Of a DNA stretch of 64,000 nt, positions 12,196-23,099 are shown one piece after another (position 1 is the first letter of the stretch; each line of letters opens with the position of its first letter). The notes under the pieces were generated by a model. That model was given only the letters and a program-made list of their open reading frames with translations, was not told the origin of the DNA and searched no databases. This DNA is from Neoceratodus forsteri (Eukaryota > Chordata > Ceratodontiformes > Ceratodontidae), in the NCBI GenBank assembly GCA_016271365.2, contig CM057453.1, forward strand, positions 1,088,467,001 to 1,088,531,000, read 5' to 3'. Position numbers and translations under genes: made by a program.

Positions 12196-12738
12196 AAATT
12201 TGGTAGAAAAAATCCAAAAAATGACTATTTTACAAGCGTGCATTGTGCAGTTGCTACACACACTCATAACGTCACGAATTTGTAATATTTTCACTCCAGA
12301 TTTTCAACATTGCCATTTTTCCATATCTCCTTATGAACAGTACAGCTGTCATTTTTCACATCCTGGCCAAAACGTGTTTTCGTACTTCTGGCACAGAATA
12401 GCATGGTCGCAGTGGGAAATCAGTGTTCGGGACACATTAAGAAAGCCACAGTGACACTGTTCATGAGCAGAGGTCCTAAAATGCCTATGTTGAAAATTTT
12501 GTGATGAACGTCCATAAAATGACTGTGTTACGAGCGTGCGTTGTGCAGTTTCCACGCACCCTTATAATTTTGCAAATCAGTAATATTTTCACGCCAGATT
12601 TTCAACACTGGCATTTTTTCACACCTCCTTATGAACAATACAGCTGTAATTTTTCACATCCTGGCCAAAATATGCTTTTGCGCTTCCGGCGCAGAATTGC
12701 ACAGTCGCTTTGGGAAATCAGTGTTTGGGACAGATTAG
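12196..12738. repeat. ~297 bp satellite, array C (about 2 copies)
   Basis: Two monomers, the second truncated after gggaaatcagtgtttgggac as in array B, then 143 bp repeats follow. Confidence 0.92.
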
Positions 12739-13789
12739 GATCAAGCAAGTGAGAGAGAGGGAGTGACCAAGCTGAACTGAGCTCTGTCAGGACTGCTGTG
12801 GATTTCTTTGTGGGCAGGAAAAGGCCTCAATGCAGGCAGAAGCCCAGTACCAAAGGGCAGCCTGCAGCGCCAGAAGGAACAGTACGAGCGAGTGAGGGAA
12901 GGGGAGCGAGCAAGCTCAACGGAGCTCTGTTGGGACTGCTGCAGATTTCTTTGTGGGTAGAAAAAGGCATCAAATGCAGGCAGGGGCCCAGTACAAATGG
13001 GCAGCCTGCAGCGGCGGGAGAAACAGAATGAGCGAGTGAGAGATGGGAAGTGAGCAAGCTCAATGGAGCTCTATCGGGACTGCTGTGGATTTCTTTGTGG
13101 GCAGAAAAAGACACCAATGCAGGCAGGAGCCCAGTACAAAAGAGCAGCCTGCAGCACTGGGAGAAATGGAATAAGCAGGTGAGAGAGCGGGAGTGAGCAA
13201 CCTCAATGGAGCTCTGTCTGGACTGCTGTAAACTTCTTTGTTGGCAGAAAAAGGCGCCAATGCAGGCAGGAGCCCAGTACAAAAGGGCAGCCTGCAGCGC
13301 CGGGAGAAATAGAATGAGCGTGTGAGAGAGGGGGAGTGAGTGAGCTCAACTGAGTTGTGTCGGGACTGCTGCAGATTTCTTTGTGGGCAGAAAAAGGTAC
13401 CAATGCAGGCAGGAGCTCCATACAAAATGGCAGCCTGCAGCTCTGGGAGAAACAGAATGAGCATGTGAAAGATGGGCAGTGAGCGTGCTTAACTGAGCTG
13501 TGTCAGGACTGCTGCGGATTTCCTTGTGGGCAGAAAAACGGGCCAATGCAGGCAGGAGCCCAGTACAAAAGGGCAACCTGCAGCATCAAAAGAAACAGAA
13601 CAAGCGAGTGAGAGAGAGGGAGTGAGCGAGCTCAACAGAGCTGTGTCAGGACTGCTGCAGATTTCTTTGTGGGCAGAAAAAGACACCAGTGCAAGCAGGA
13701 GCCCAGTACAAAAGGGCAGCCTGCAGTGTCGGGAGAAATAGAATGAGTGAGTGAGAGAGGGGGGAGTGAACGAGCTCAAGGGAGCTCTT
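12739..13789. repeat. ~143 bp tandem repeat, array 2 (about 7 copies)
   Basis: The tgggcag-aaaaa mark recurs at about 12814, 12957, 13101, 13244, 13387, 13530 and 13673, all 143-144 bp apart. Same unit as array 1, with more copies. Confidence 0.93.
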
Positions 13790-14000
13790 CCGGGACTTTA
13801 CAGTTGCCCACCCTCCTGCCCAGGGTCCTCTGTGGTCCTATATTACAGCAGGGTCTCTGGAGTGGAGATAAAGCAATGATTGGATACTTTAGGTTTGCTG
13901 TAATAATACAGATTTAGTTGTCCTGTTTATTTCTCTAACTGAGCTGAGTAATACTTGGAGTGCAATAGGATTTCTAACTGGGCTAAGTAAAACTATATGA
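13790..14000. repeat. Higher-order repeat tail, copy 2
   Basis: Same tail as 11961-12195 (gggactttacagttgcccac, then tcctatattacagcagggtc). After ctgagctgagtaat the sequence leaves the repeat pattern instead of starting a new 297 bp monomer, so the higher-order array ends here. Confidence 0.85.
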
Positions 14001-14470
14001 AAGCTGAAAACAAAAAGTATGGTAGCCGAGGGGTGAAAAATGGACAAGGAGGCTTTAGGATTGCTATAGTAATACAGTATCTAAATGATGAGATTTGAGA
14101 CTGAATTACCCTGGTCGGCAAGGGGTCAGTAGGGGAACTAGTGTGGGGGCAGTGACAGGAATTTGAGTAAATAGGAGCATAACAGTTGTAGTAGGGTACA
14201 GACCCTTGGAGTAAGAGCCCGTAACATTAGATGGGGGCCAAAATGGGGCAGGTGCCACATGTCAATAGGGTGGGCATCTTTGAAAGGGTGGAGGGGTGTA
14301 CAGGGTGTGGGTCTGTCATGATCCTGGACTGGGCTTGGAGGATGGGGGGGGTGTATGGTCTGTAGATGACTGGCTAATTTGAGGGAGGAACTGTGGAGGT
14401 TAGGGAGGAGTGTAAGCTACAGGTCAGAAGAGTATGGTAGGCATCCTGGGGGGTGAATTGGGGATGGTAA
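14001..14470. other. G-rich transitional DNA
   Basis: Strand-asymmetric, purine-rich sequence with no recognisable gene. It may be the 5' leader of the CR1 element that follows. Confidence 0.35.
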
Positions 14471-15199
14471 AGGGGACGAAGAAAGAATAACTAGGACTGA
14501 GACCACCTCAGTATCAGAGGCACTAGTAGAAAAGAGAGGAGAAGGGAGGGGTGCTCGAGGCTAGGGGGGGGGCCTCCTGATGGGGGAGGAAGAGACCCTG
14601 AGGAGTACCGGGGGAAGAGAGCAGATGGCTGTGGGTAGGGAGGGACCAGCACTGGCACGGAGGGGAACAAGTAGGAGGGGGGAACCAATAGGGCAAAGAG
14701 ATGAAGGACAGGTCTCGACTATGAATTCAAACCTCTGCTATGGGACAGAGAGGGGGAGCAGGAACATACTGAAGGAGGAGGACAAGCGGGGAATGAGAGG
14801 GATGGCAATGGGAAGGGGAAGAGATAGCAAGGACAAAAGGGTAGAAGGGCGCTAGTAAGGAAGGAGGGAGTGGTAACTGAAGGAGAGAAGGCTACGGGAA
14901 GGGGGAAGGATGGGAGGGGCATCACTATCAGGGTAGAAGGGAATAGGGGCTCTAAATCGACAACAGCGAGGATAGGAGAGGGGATGGAAATCAGCAGGGG
15001 AGGAGGGCAGGTCAACATGGGAAGCCCAGTAGGAAGTCGTCAGGCTGGGAAGGGGTTCAAGGGGGATGGGAGGAATAAGGCAGAAAAAAAGGGGTGGGGT
15101 GGAAGTAGGGTACAGATACAAAAGTCACAGAGGGCAGTTGGGGGGTAAGGGACAGGGAAGAATGAATACTGGGGTGGTGGAAGGGGCATTAGAAGGGAA

Positions 15200-15590
15200 A
15201 GGGGGTAAGGGTGGGGGGGGTCTCATCCTGGGGAATTCTATACTGAAATGGGTGAGATGAGGCAGCAAGGGAGAAAGGCACAGCCATATTTGGGTTGAAG
15301 CTGTCCCCAGGTTGACTGCAGGAGGGGCAGGGCAGGCACTGCTCAAGTGTGCAGCGAGGGGGAGAAAGAAACCTAATTTTCTGTTGCATGTGGATACAAA
15401 CCACTTGGCGGGGGACACTGCGGAAGTAGTGAGGGGGAGGTTGCAGTACTTGGGCAGGCACTGTGAGGGGGTGGGAAGTCGGTGGCATTCTTGGAGGTAC
15501 TGCCGGTACCATGTGCAAGCATGAGGAGGAAGGGTAGGTTTCAGGAGTTTGAGTGGCTGAGGGATTGGTGCCACACAAAACATTATGGGT
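15200..15590 (+). pseudogene. CR1 ORF1 esterase (SGNH-type) region, degenerate
   Basis: Reading on the plus strand gives LILGNSILKW followed ~50 codons later by PNFLLHVDTNHLAGDTAEVV. In intact CR1 ORF1 proteins these positions are GDSI (nucleophile serine block) and LLHVGTND (block III). The serine is kept; GDS has become GNS and GTND has become DTNH. The role of this domain in CR1 is not settled, but it is part of the nucleic-acid-binding ORF1 protein. Identification is by motif order, not by search. Confidence 0.68.
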
Positions 15591-15689
15591 TAGTGACTAA
15601 CTGGGGTAGGGTCTGGGGGGAATAGTGACTTGTATGCGGGGGACAGGGTACACTGGAGCGGGAAGGGGAGTATTAAAGACAGCATTGCT

Positions 15690-16210
15690 GCCAGGCCACT
15701 GGCACTAAGGGTTGAAGCCCTGGGTGCCACACCTCGTGCCATTCTGGCGACCCGGGTTCGGATGCAAGCCCGGGCTGCCAGGGGTTGAAGGGAGGGATAG
15801 GATTGAGCATCCGGAGGACTGCTCTCCTATCCCGGGGTAGGATCCAGGGACCCACCACTCTGTAGTGGCCCCTGGTGATGACCACAGGTGCTACTACAGT
15901 GGTGTAGTAAAGGGTGGCGGAGTGTGGCAGACTTTGACATGCTGTGCCTAAGCATCATTGCATGCCTGCACTCCACAAAGGGGAGAAAAGTGTAAAATCA
16001 GCTACGGTCAGGCAGCATGAGCTTCTGACCCCCCTGCCCACCCAGAATGGTGCCTCCTCAACTGGATCCTGCTCCGGTGGGTCTCCCTGGGAAGCTCCTC
16101 ACCACCCCACCATGGGGGTAATCCATGGAGGTGAGCAGGTTGGCCTGATGTCGGGGGAAGGGCTAGGGGGGTCGGTCAGGATGACCACACTGACCGTAAC
16201 CCAGTGAGAA
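15690..16210 (+). mobile_element. Long tRNA-derived SINE, copy 1 (~0.5 kb)
   Basis: The head resembles a tRNA gene with a degenerate A box (near 15700) and a B-box-like gggttcggatgc (about 15752). The body matches the SINE at 21255-21808 in order: gattgagc(a/t)tccgg-ggactgctctcct, then agtggcccc/actggccccc, a catcattgca/tatcattgca segment, cacaaaggggag/cacaagggag, and aatggtg...ggatgg-like parts. The 3' boundary and target duplication are unclear here; copy 2 defines the element better. Confidence 0.68.
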
Positions 16211-16439
16211 AATATGTAAAAGAAAAGGCAGGATTGGGGGTATATCTCTACTAAGGTGGATTTAAACAAATGGGGGGTCCAAAAGACTGATGTTGGTAGA
16301 AAGGTCTGGACAGGGGAGCCTGATGAGTTCACCACCCTAGATATAGGTAAAGGCGGAGGCTAGTAACCCTGGAAGGGGGCAGGCAGAGTGCTCTGAGTGT
16401 AATACAGAAGGCACCTCCACCTGTTAAGAATACGGAGGA

Positions 16440-17500
16440 GAAAGGATGAGGACTACTGGGAGGAGAGACACAGGCCAAGGAGGAGAAGAGTGAGGAGAAA
16501 GAGGGGTACGGGTGGAAGGTGGTCTGACTAAATGAATAGAGAACTGGTTACAGGGGAGGGTGCAGAGGGTGGTGGTGGGGGGGTAGCTCTCGGCACCCAG
16601 AGCAGTGACAAGTGGGGTGCCGCAGGGCTCCATGCTTGGCCAGATGCTATTTGGGCTCCTTATCTCCAATACAGCACACGGAGTGGGGAGCAGGGTTAGT
16701 CTGTTCGCACATTATACCAAATCAAAAGCAAATAGTTACAGTAGCAGAGCCCCCCCACACACACACATACACACTCCCCGAAAAGCTGCTTAAAATCCTG
16801 CAATTCATTCAAATCAATTTCATTTTCTTACTTACTTGGGGTTCAATGCCAACAAGTTTAAAATCATGTAGCTAGGGCATAGGAACTCCGATGCTGGGTA
16901 TAGGATGGGGGGAGGTACTGATACTCACTAGACATGAAAGGGTCCTTGAGGTTATTATATCAGAGGACCTCAAGATGGCAGTACAGTGTGACAAGGCTAT
17001 GGGCAGGGCAAATTGGAGTCTGGGGTGCATAAGGAGTGGCATGTCCAGTAGGAGGAGGAGGAAGGATGGTGAGCTGCCATTGTATCACTCCCTGGTATAC
17101 CCCCAGCTGGAGTACTGTGTCCAGTTTTAGAGTCCACACTTCAGAAAAGACATAAGGGGGAGGTTTTCCAGAGAAGGGCAACTAAAATGGTTCAGAATTT
17201 TCACAGGAATCCCTACAACAAAAGGCTGAAGAAACTCAACATGTACACTCTGGAAGAGAGGAGGGCGAGAGGTGACATGATCAAGACCTACAAAGTACCT
17301 CCCAGGGGTAAAGAGGGTACAGTTGGGGAGTTTCCTTCAAATGAGGATGAGCACCCAAACCAAGGGACATACAGTGAAACTGGGGGGCATTCAGGATAGA
17401 TATGAAGAAATATTTCTTTACTGAAAGGGTGGTAGACGCCTTGAACAGACTGCCAGGAGAAGCGGTGGAAGCTAAAATGGTAGGGGGCATGAAGCATGCA
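16440..17500 (+). pseudogene. CR1 reverse transcriptase, C-terminal half (broken)
   Basis: VTSGVPQGSMLGQMLF at about 16600 is the RT block before the catalytic box. Further on come VIISEDLKMAVQCDKAMGRA, LGCIRSGM, LVYPQLEYCVQF, QRRATKMVQNF and LKKLNMYTLEERRARGDMI, the ordered CR1 C-terminal landmarks. The catalytic FADD box is not recognisable (the place reads near FAHYTK). Stops and frameshifts are spread throughout. Confidence 0.82.
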
Positions 17501-17819
17501 AGGGATAAACATAGGGGTGTATTACAAAAAGGGGAAGGAGGGAGTCAACAGAGATCAATAGGGCTATGAAAGTGGAGTAGGTTCAAGTTTATTGCAGGAA
17601 AAATCGATTAAGCAAGGTCATTCACAAGGACTTCCTGATGGACGCAGGCAGAATATGACATGCAGTGATATATGCAGGCAGGAGTTACAAGTAGGTAGAG
17701 AACACTTGGGCAGACTGGGTGGGCTGAGTGGTCCTTTTCTGCTGACAAATTCTATGTTTCTATGGCATCACGTGTTCATTTAGGTGCAGTGTTTATTTAA
17801 AGTTGGGCCTACCATACAC

Positions 17820-18152
17820 CCAGGTGTAAGGTACAATAAATTGCCAAATTAGATGCAGCCCACTTACAGTACGATAAACAGAACCCCAGTGCCTCGAGAA
17901 GCCTTTACTCTTCATAAGGCTGCTTAAACAGCTGGGGGTTCTATTTGCAGTGTTCACAACAGTATGCTGATCTTAAAATTGACGCCACATCAGAATGAGT
18001 AATTGATTCTTGCTCACTCCATTTCTTCCCCACTTTGAAACCTGCTTGTCCTGAGTTAGTTTTGGGCTGGCAGCGCCTCGTCTGTGTTGGAAGATAACCA
18101 ATAAGTGGCACTGAAAGACGTCAGACTTCACAGACTGTGAAGGCAGCTGCTC
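17820..18152. other. Unclassified spacer
   Basis: No gene or family recognised between two CR1 3' ends. Confidence 0.4.
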
Positions 18153-18303
18153 ACGGACAGACATAAGGCAATTCTACTGGGGGGTAGGAGGAAGTAAGCT
18201 GTTGATTAACTAGAATCTGCAGCTTATCTATCAGGTAGGGAAATGGGCAGACTAGGTGAGCTAAGCTGTCCTTATCTGCCATCAAATTCTCTGTTTCTAT
18301 GTT
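18153..18303 (+). mobile_element. CR1 3' end, 5'-truncated copy (~150 bp)
   Basis: gacagacataaggcaattct through ctgccatcaaattctctgtt to a tttctatgtttc tail. It matches the 3' end of the CR1 copy at 27155-27303 almost word for word, so this is a severely truncated insertion of the same subfamily. Confidence 0.9.
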
Positions 18304-18674
18304 TCTCACCCACCATCTTGGCAAGAAGAAGGCTGCAGTGGTGGTCACTGATGACTGTTGGGGTGTGGGGATGGGGGGACCAAAGGGGACAGACATAAGG
18401 AGATAAAATCATAATAAAAATTGTGAGACCTTCACCAGCTTTCCAAAATGCTTACCAGTAAAAGAACACTCTATGAAGTTTTTCAAATGGCAACACAGTC
18501 TGGTGAGCCCTCTGTCTGCCATCTGACACCAGGCATCAACCAGTATCAAATTGCCTAAAGAAGGCAGTGTGGTCATGTGGTTACTGAAATACTGGAGATT
18601 ACGGATTTATAAGAACAAAACAATATCACACAGAAGCTGGCACATGTGCCTATAGCAGCTGTCTCCTGCTTCCC
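18304..18674. other. Unclassified spacer
   Basis: No supportable feature apart from a second gacagacataaggagata phrase near 18389, which may be a fragment of the same CR1 tail. Confidence 0.4.
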
Positions 18675-20040
18675 AGTAGCTATATTTATACCCTTGAGGT
18701 ACTTGAATGTTTCTATCATATCTCCTCTTTCCCTCTCTCTTCCAGTGAGTACATATTAAGATCCCTTAATTTCTCCTCATAAGTCTTGTGTTGCAAGCTC
18801 TGTCCCATCTCATTCGCCCTTCTCTGGACCATCTCCAGCCTGTTAATATCCTTATGAAGGTGCGACCTCCAGGACTGCACACAGTACTCCATGTGAAGTC
18901 TGACCATGGTTTTATATAATGGCATCAGTACCTCCCTCCTTATGCTGGTGATACCCCTGCCTATGCACCCCAGCATGTCACTGGCCCTCCCAGCTGCCTT
19001 CCCAGTTTGATATTTTCAGGTCATCTGAAATAAGAACCCCCAGGTCCCTTTCCTTCTTTGTGACTGGTCAGCAACCCCCCCCATCCTGTACCTTTCCTCA
19101 GGGTTTCTGTGTTCCAGGTGCATAATTTTGCACTTTTTTGAAGTAAACTTCAGTTGCCAGTTCTCAGACCATTTCTCAAGCTTCCCCAGGTCCCTCCTCA
19201 TTTTCTCCACACCCTTTGGGGTATCCACTGTGTTACAGATCTTGGTGTCATCTGCAAACAGGCAGTCCTTTCCCTTCAGCTCTTCTGCAGTCACACTAAT
19301 GAAGACATTGAACAGGACTGGCCCCAGGACCAATCCCTGGGGCACCCCACTGGTCACCCCCTTTCCCCAGACTGCACCCCATTTACCACCACTCTCTACC
19401 TCCTGTCTCTTACCCAGTTTCTAACCCAGTTTACCACCCTTTCCCCCATGCCCAGCCTACTCAGCTACTTTATCAGCCTCCTATGTGGGACGGTGTCAAA
19501 GACTTTGCTTACATCAAGGTAAGCGTTGTCCACTGCCCCACCCTGATTTACTTCCTTTGTCACCCAGTTAAAGAGATCAACCAGATTTGTCTGACATGAC
19601 CTCCCCTCTGTGAATCATTGTTGCCTATGGTCCTGGGCTCCAATGGCTTCTAGATGCCCCACTATCCTTTTTTAACCAATGTCTCCTTGATCTTCCCAAC
19701 TACTGAAGTGAGGCTGTCCAGCCTATAGTTCCCCGCCTCCTCCTTACTGCTGGATTTGTATGGAGGGACCACATGTGCCCTCCTCCAATTCTCTGGTACC
19801 ACCCCTGTGTTGAATAACTCAGTGAACATGGCTGCCACAGGTACTGCTATTTTCTTTCACAGTTCTTTTAATTTCCTTGGGTGTATACCATCTGGTCCCA
19901 TCGCTTTGTCCACCTTCAATTTACTCACCTTCTGCAGGATTCTTCTGCCTGTCAATAGACTATTGTCTACCTCTTCACGCCTTTGCAACTGCTGTACTGC
20001 TGTGGCCCTTGCCCCTCCCCCTCTTCTGTGAATACTAAAC
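18675..20040 (-). pseudogene. CR1 LINE fragment: reverse transcriptase, minus strand
   Basis: Reading leftwards from 20040: LKVDKAMGPDGIHPRKLKEL, RT N-terminal blocks, MTSGVPQGLVLGPVLFNVF (from about 19357), LFADDTKICNTVDTP (catalytic FADD intact), WQLKFTSKKCKIMHL, MLGCIGRGI, RLHMEYCVQSW, QRRANEM and LRDLNMYSLEERG. This is the standard CR1 RT order. The copy lacks both the endonuclease and the 3' UTR. Several frameshifts separate the blocks (for instance at about 19357 and 19010). Confidence 0.92.
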
Positions 20041-20214
20041 AGAAAGATACAGTGGATATCTTGGGGGGGGACATGACAGTTCTCAGGCATGGTACTTTCA
20101 CTTCCAAATACTTAAATAGTACATATAAGCAATCGACATTCGGCATTGACAAATGCTTGTTTTGTTACTAAAACAGTATGATGTTGATAAAGAATTCTGA
20201 AAGTAACTTTAGCT

Positions 20215-20440
20215 CTTGCATGATTAATATACTTCTGCTGCATGATTATGATATTTTTGATACAATGTTATGATACTTCAGCTACATGATTATGATACTT
20301 TTTATACATGATTACGATACTTCTGATACATGAGTATACTTTTGATGCATAATTATATTACTTCTGATTCATGATTATATTACTTCCGATATATAATTAT
20401 GATACTTCTTATACATGATTATGCTGCTTCCACATTGGAA
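20215..20440. repeat. AT-rich minisatellite, ~25-30 bp unit
   Basis: Degenerate tandem units built on tacatgattatgatacttct recur about eight times with length variation. No coding or RNA signal. Confidence 0.8.
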
Positions 20441-20513
20441 GTATTGTTTAAAAACTGAAAAGTGGAAATATGTTTGCCTCCTTGGGAACAATTCTGCCTA
20501 GGACAGTTGGATG

Positions 20514-20878
20514 TAGAGATGTGAAAAATTGTGAAATTTCATTATGCTAAATAATTCGTGAATTCTGTGCATTTCATGAAATATTTCACAGGTGTGAAAT
20601 GTGAATTTTAAGCTATAGAATGCAAAATTTCACCTGCAAAATGTGAAATTGCACCCATGGAATGGCAAAATGTCACCTGAGAGGAGACAAAATTTTGCCA
20701 TTTCGGGCGAAATTGTGCATTTCGTGGTGAAATTTCACATTCTGCAGGTGAAATTTCTCAACCTGGCACCCAGTGAAAAAATTTTGCATAACAGCGAAAT
20801 TTTGCAAGATGTTTTGCGTGGCAAAATTGCCGATTTCATGGTAATTTCATTGGCAAAATTTAATTTGCAACATCTCTA
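20514..20878. mobile_element. Non-autonomous hAT-like MITE (~365 bp)
   Basis: The left end tagagatgtgaaaaatt and the right end aatttgcaacatctcta are inverted relative to each other. Flanks are gttggatg (20506-20513) and gttgaata (20879-20886), an 8 bp duplication with two mismatches, as expected for hAT. The interior is packed with short palindromic words such as gtgaaatttcac and gcaaaatt. No transposase. Superfamily assignment comes from terminal sequence style and TSD length. Confidence 0.72.
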
Positions 20879-21019
20879 GTTGAATAGTGACATATGTCAT
20901 ATTTCTCAGTGCTGGGCCTCTCCTAAGAAGTCACCTCCTGGTTTTCCAACAACCATAGTGGAAGATCACAATGAGTAAAAATCCTCAACACTCTCTTCCT
21001 GCCTATCAATTAATTCTGG

Positions 21020-22500
21020 GGTACCACAAGGGTCCATATTAGGACTGCTACTTTTCAGACTCTTCCTCAGTTCCCTTCCTTTCCCTCTGCTTGCTCTGGC
21101 AACCTGCTGTTATACGAGGATGATGCCGTCATATACTCTAGTCACCCAGTCCCTCTCCCCTGGCAATGCAACTTACAAAAGAACTTTGAGGAAATTGAAA
21201 CCTGGTTCACCTTACACAGACTCATCCTAAAGTATAAAAAAAAAACAAAGTGATACCGGCCCAGTGGTGTTGAGGTCTGAGGCACTGGACACCATACCTC
21301 ACGCTATGCCAGTGACTCGTGTTCAGGAATAGGCACAGGCTGTCGGGGGTCAGCAAGGAGAAGAAGGATTGAGCTTCCGGGGGACTGCTCTCCTTTTCCA
21401 GGGAGGGGGGACTTCAGTGGTCGGTGCTCCACTGGCCCCCTAGCAGCTGCTGGGGGGCAGTGTGCAGAAGCTGCAGTTAAGAGGAAGAGATGGGGCTGAC
21501 ACTTGGAGAGAGTGTGTGCGAAAGCATGCAAGCTCTCTCCGCAGGTATCATTGCACGCCCCATCTCCACACACAAGGGAGTAAATGGAAAATAACCCCAG
21601 ATGTATGAAGCTGTCCCCATGGCGCCACCCCCGAGAAGGCAGCTCCGTGGCCATGGTCCATTTGGGATGGGTTGAGTCGCTCCCTGCCACAAAGGGTAAT
21701 TTGTGGGTGCTCAGGGAAGGGGGTCTGTCCTTGGGGGTTGGCACTGGGGTGACAGCAGATGGCAGGAGTGCGGCCGGAGCTCCGGAAGAAATACCATAAC
21801 AAAAAACCAAAAAAAAAAACAAAGTGATGCTATTTGCTAACCCTCAGAATAAACATAAGGATGTACCTCTCACGATTCTCAATAGCTACTGCCAGTTTCT
21901 GGAGCAGGTAGTAAACTTTAAGTACCTTGGCATCACCCTAGATCCCTCCCTTTCCTTCCATGAGCATATCAATCACGTCTGCAAAGCTGTAAATACTAGA
22001 ATTGGCCTACTCTACAAGCACAGGTCATGTTTCACTACTGCTGCCCTCAAGCTGGTCATTGCCAGCTCAGTCCTTTCCATTGTAGACTATGGAATAGTGA
22101 TCTACTGTATGGTAGTGTGAATGACACCACGTTAAATAGGGTTAAGGTCGCCTTGTAGTAAATGGTCATAGGCTCACCCATACCTGTGACCTCTATCAAC
22201 AAGCAAACTGGTTGAATTTTATAGGGAGACATCAATACCATACCTGTCTACTGGCATGCAAGTTTACCCTTAGTCCCTCACAGCCCACTGCCCAGCAACT
22301 CCTCACTGTCGCCCCTGCTCCCTGGGCTACCAGAAGCTCCACTAAAATCTTATTTCTTATCTCATTTTGCAGAACAGCTCATGGACAATGTGTTTTTATG
22401 TACAAGGTTTCTCTGTGGTTGAATAGTCTACCTCCCGAGGTTCTCTCTGAAAATAAAATAGGCCTGTTTAAACTTAAACTACAGCAATACCTACTATCTT
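21020..22500 (+). pseudogene. L2-like reverse transcriptase, C-terminal half, split by SINE
   Basis: GVPQGSILGLLLFRLFLSSL is followed by the catalytic box read as YEDD (normally YADD) and AVIYSSHP-like wording. After the SINE come VMLFANPQNKHKD, VVNFKYLGITLDPSLSFHEH, RIGLLYKHRSCF and SVLSIVDYGIVIY. The last blocks match L2/CR1-group C-terminal regions. VSLWLNSLPPEVLSE near 22410 is the usual LINE ending. The coding frame carries frameshifts around 21080 and 22120. Confidence 0.83.
21255..21808 (+). mobile_element. Long tRNA-derived SINE, copy 2, with target-site duplication
   Basis: The head has an A-box-like gcccagtggtgttgagg and a B-box-like gtgttcaggaat. The insertion is bounded by an A-run plus caaagtgat at 21236-21254 and again at 21809-21828, a duplication of about 19 bp. 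The end is A/C-rich (aacaaaaaacc) before the duplication. At ~555 bp it is long for a SINE. Body segments are shared with 15690-16210. I do not recognise the family name. Confidence 0.85.
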
Positions 22501-23099
22501 CAAACTGCTGTGACTGTTTCTAGTACCGCTATCCCCTTGTAGTGTGCATCCTCCACTAATTCACTCTCTTGATTTCCCCTGACTTCATCTTTCCTCTACC
22601 TACTTTCTGCTTCCCTACCCTCCACTCTCCTTGACTCCTTCCTCCTTCTATGACTTCCCACTCTACCTATTACAGTTTCCTTCTATCTCTTCCTGCCACA
22701 AACCTACATAGAGGTTCCCCCAGTCCTTCTCCCCCTTACTAGTCACCTGCTACCTCCTTCCTTACTGTGTGACAAGGTCCCATTGGAGAGCCTCTCTTCT
22801 TACCTGTGCCCTCTTTGACTGGCTCTCTTCCTCACTGTGTCTTCCTGACCATTGTTTTATGGTATTTGTTGTGTTCTATCTAGCAATTTGTTTGCTCAAC
22901 TTTTTATAATTACCTCCGTGTTAGTACTTATTCTGTATTTTGCACTGTGTTTATTGTATTTTAGCAACGTAATCACCTTGTAAACTTGCATTTTAATCAC
23001 TTTGTTAATCTTTTGACATGGAGCCTTTGTAAATGAGTCTCTGACTCAAAGGTTTGTAATTCCAATATTTTAATGAATAAAAAAAAAAAAATTCTATAG

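Larger units (their letters stand above)
14471..17765 (+). mobile_element. CR1-type LINE with ORF1, internally deleted
   Basis: A purine-rich ORF1 region, an esterase-like segment, an RT C-terminal half and the CR1 3' end follow one another on the plus strand. The end reads caaattctatgtttctatgg, the octamer-type tail characteristic of CR1 3' ends. The endonuclease and N-terminal RT are missing between about 15.6 and 16.45 kb, where a SINE sits. Divergence and many stops indicate an old copy. The 5' limit is a guess. Confidence 0.8.
20925..23095 (+). mobile_element. L2-like LINE, 5'-truncated, interrupted by a SINE
   Basis: RT C-terminal half, long pyrimidine-rich 3' UTR and an A-rich end at 23080-23095. 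The copy starts just before the GVPQGS block. A SINE occupies 21255-21808. Removing it and one copy of its target duplication lets the LINE frame continue. Confidence 0.85.

Noticed and set aside
11245..13779. Long overlapping open minus frames over the 143 bp arrays (repeating CTGLLPALAPFSAHKE-like peptide)
   Set aside because: The unit is 143 bp, not a multiple of three, so the peptide moves between frames; there is no start context or protein family. It is a repeat artefact.
14491..15583. Proline-rich minus frames opposite the purine-rich CR1 ORF1 region
   Set aside because: They are the antisense of a GA-rich strand; no motif, and the plus strand explains the region.
15690..15790. Possible tRNA gene from a B-box-like gggttcggatgc
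   Set aside because: No intact cloverleaf; the segment is the head of a SINE with a second copy at 21.26 kb.
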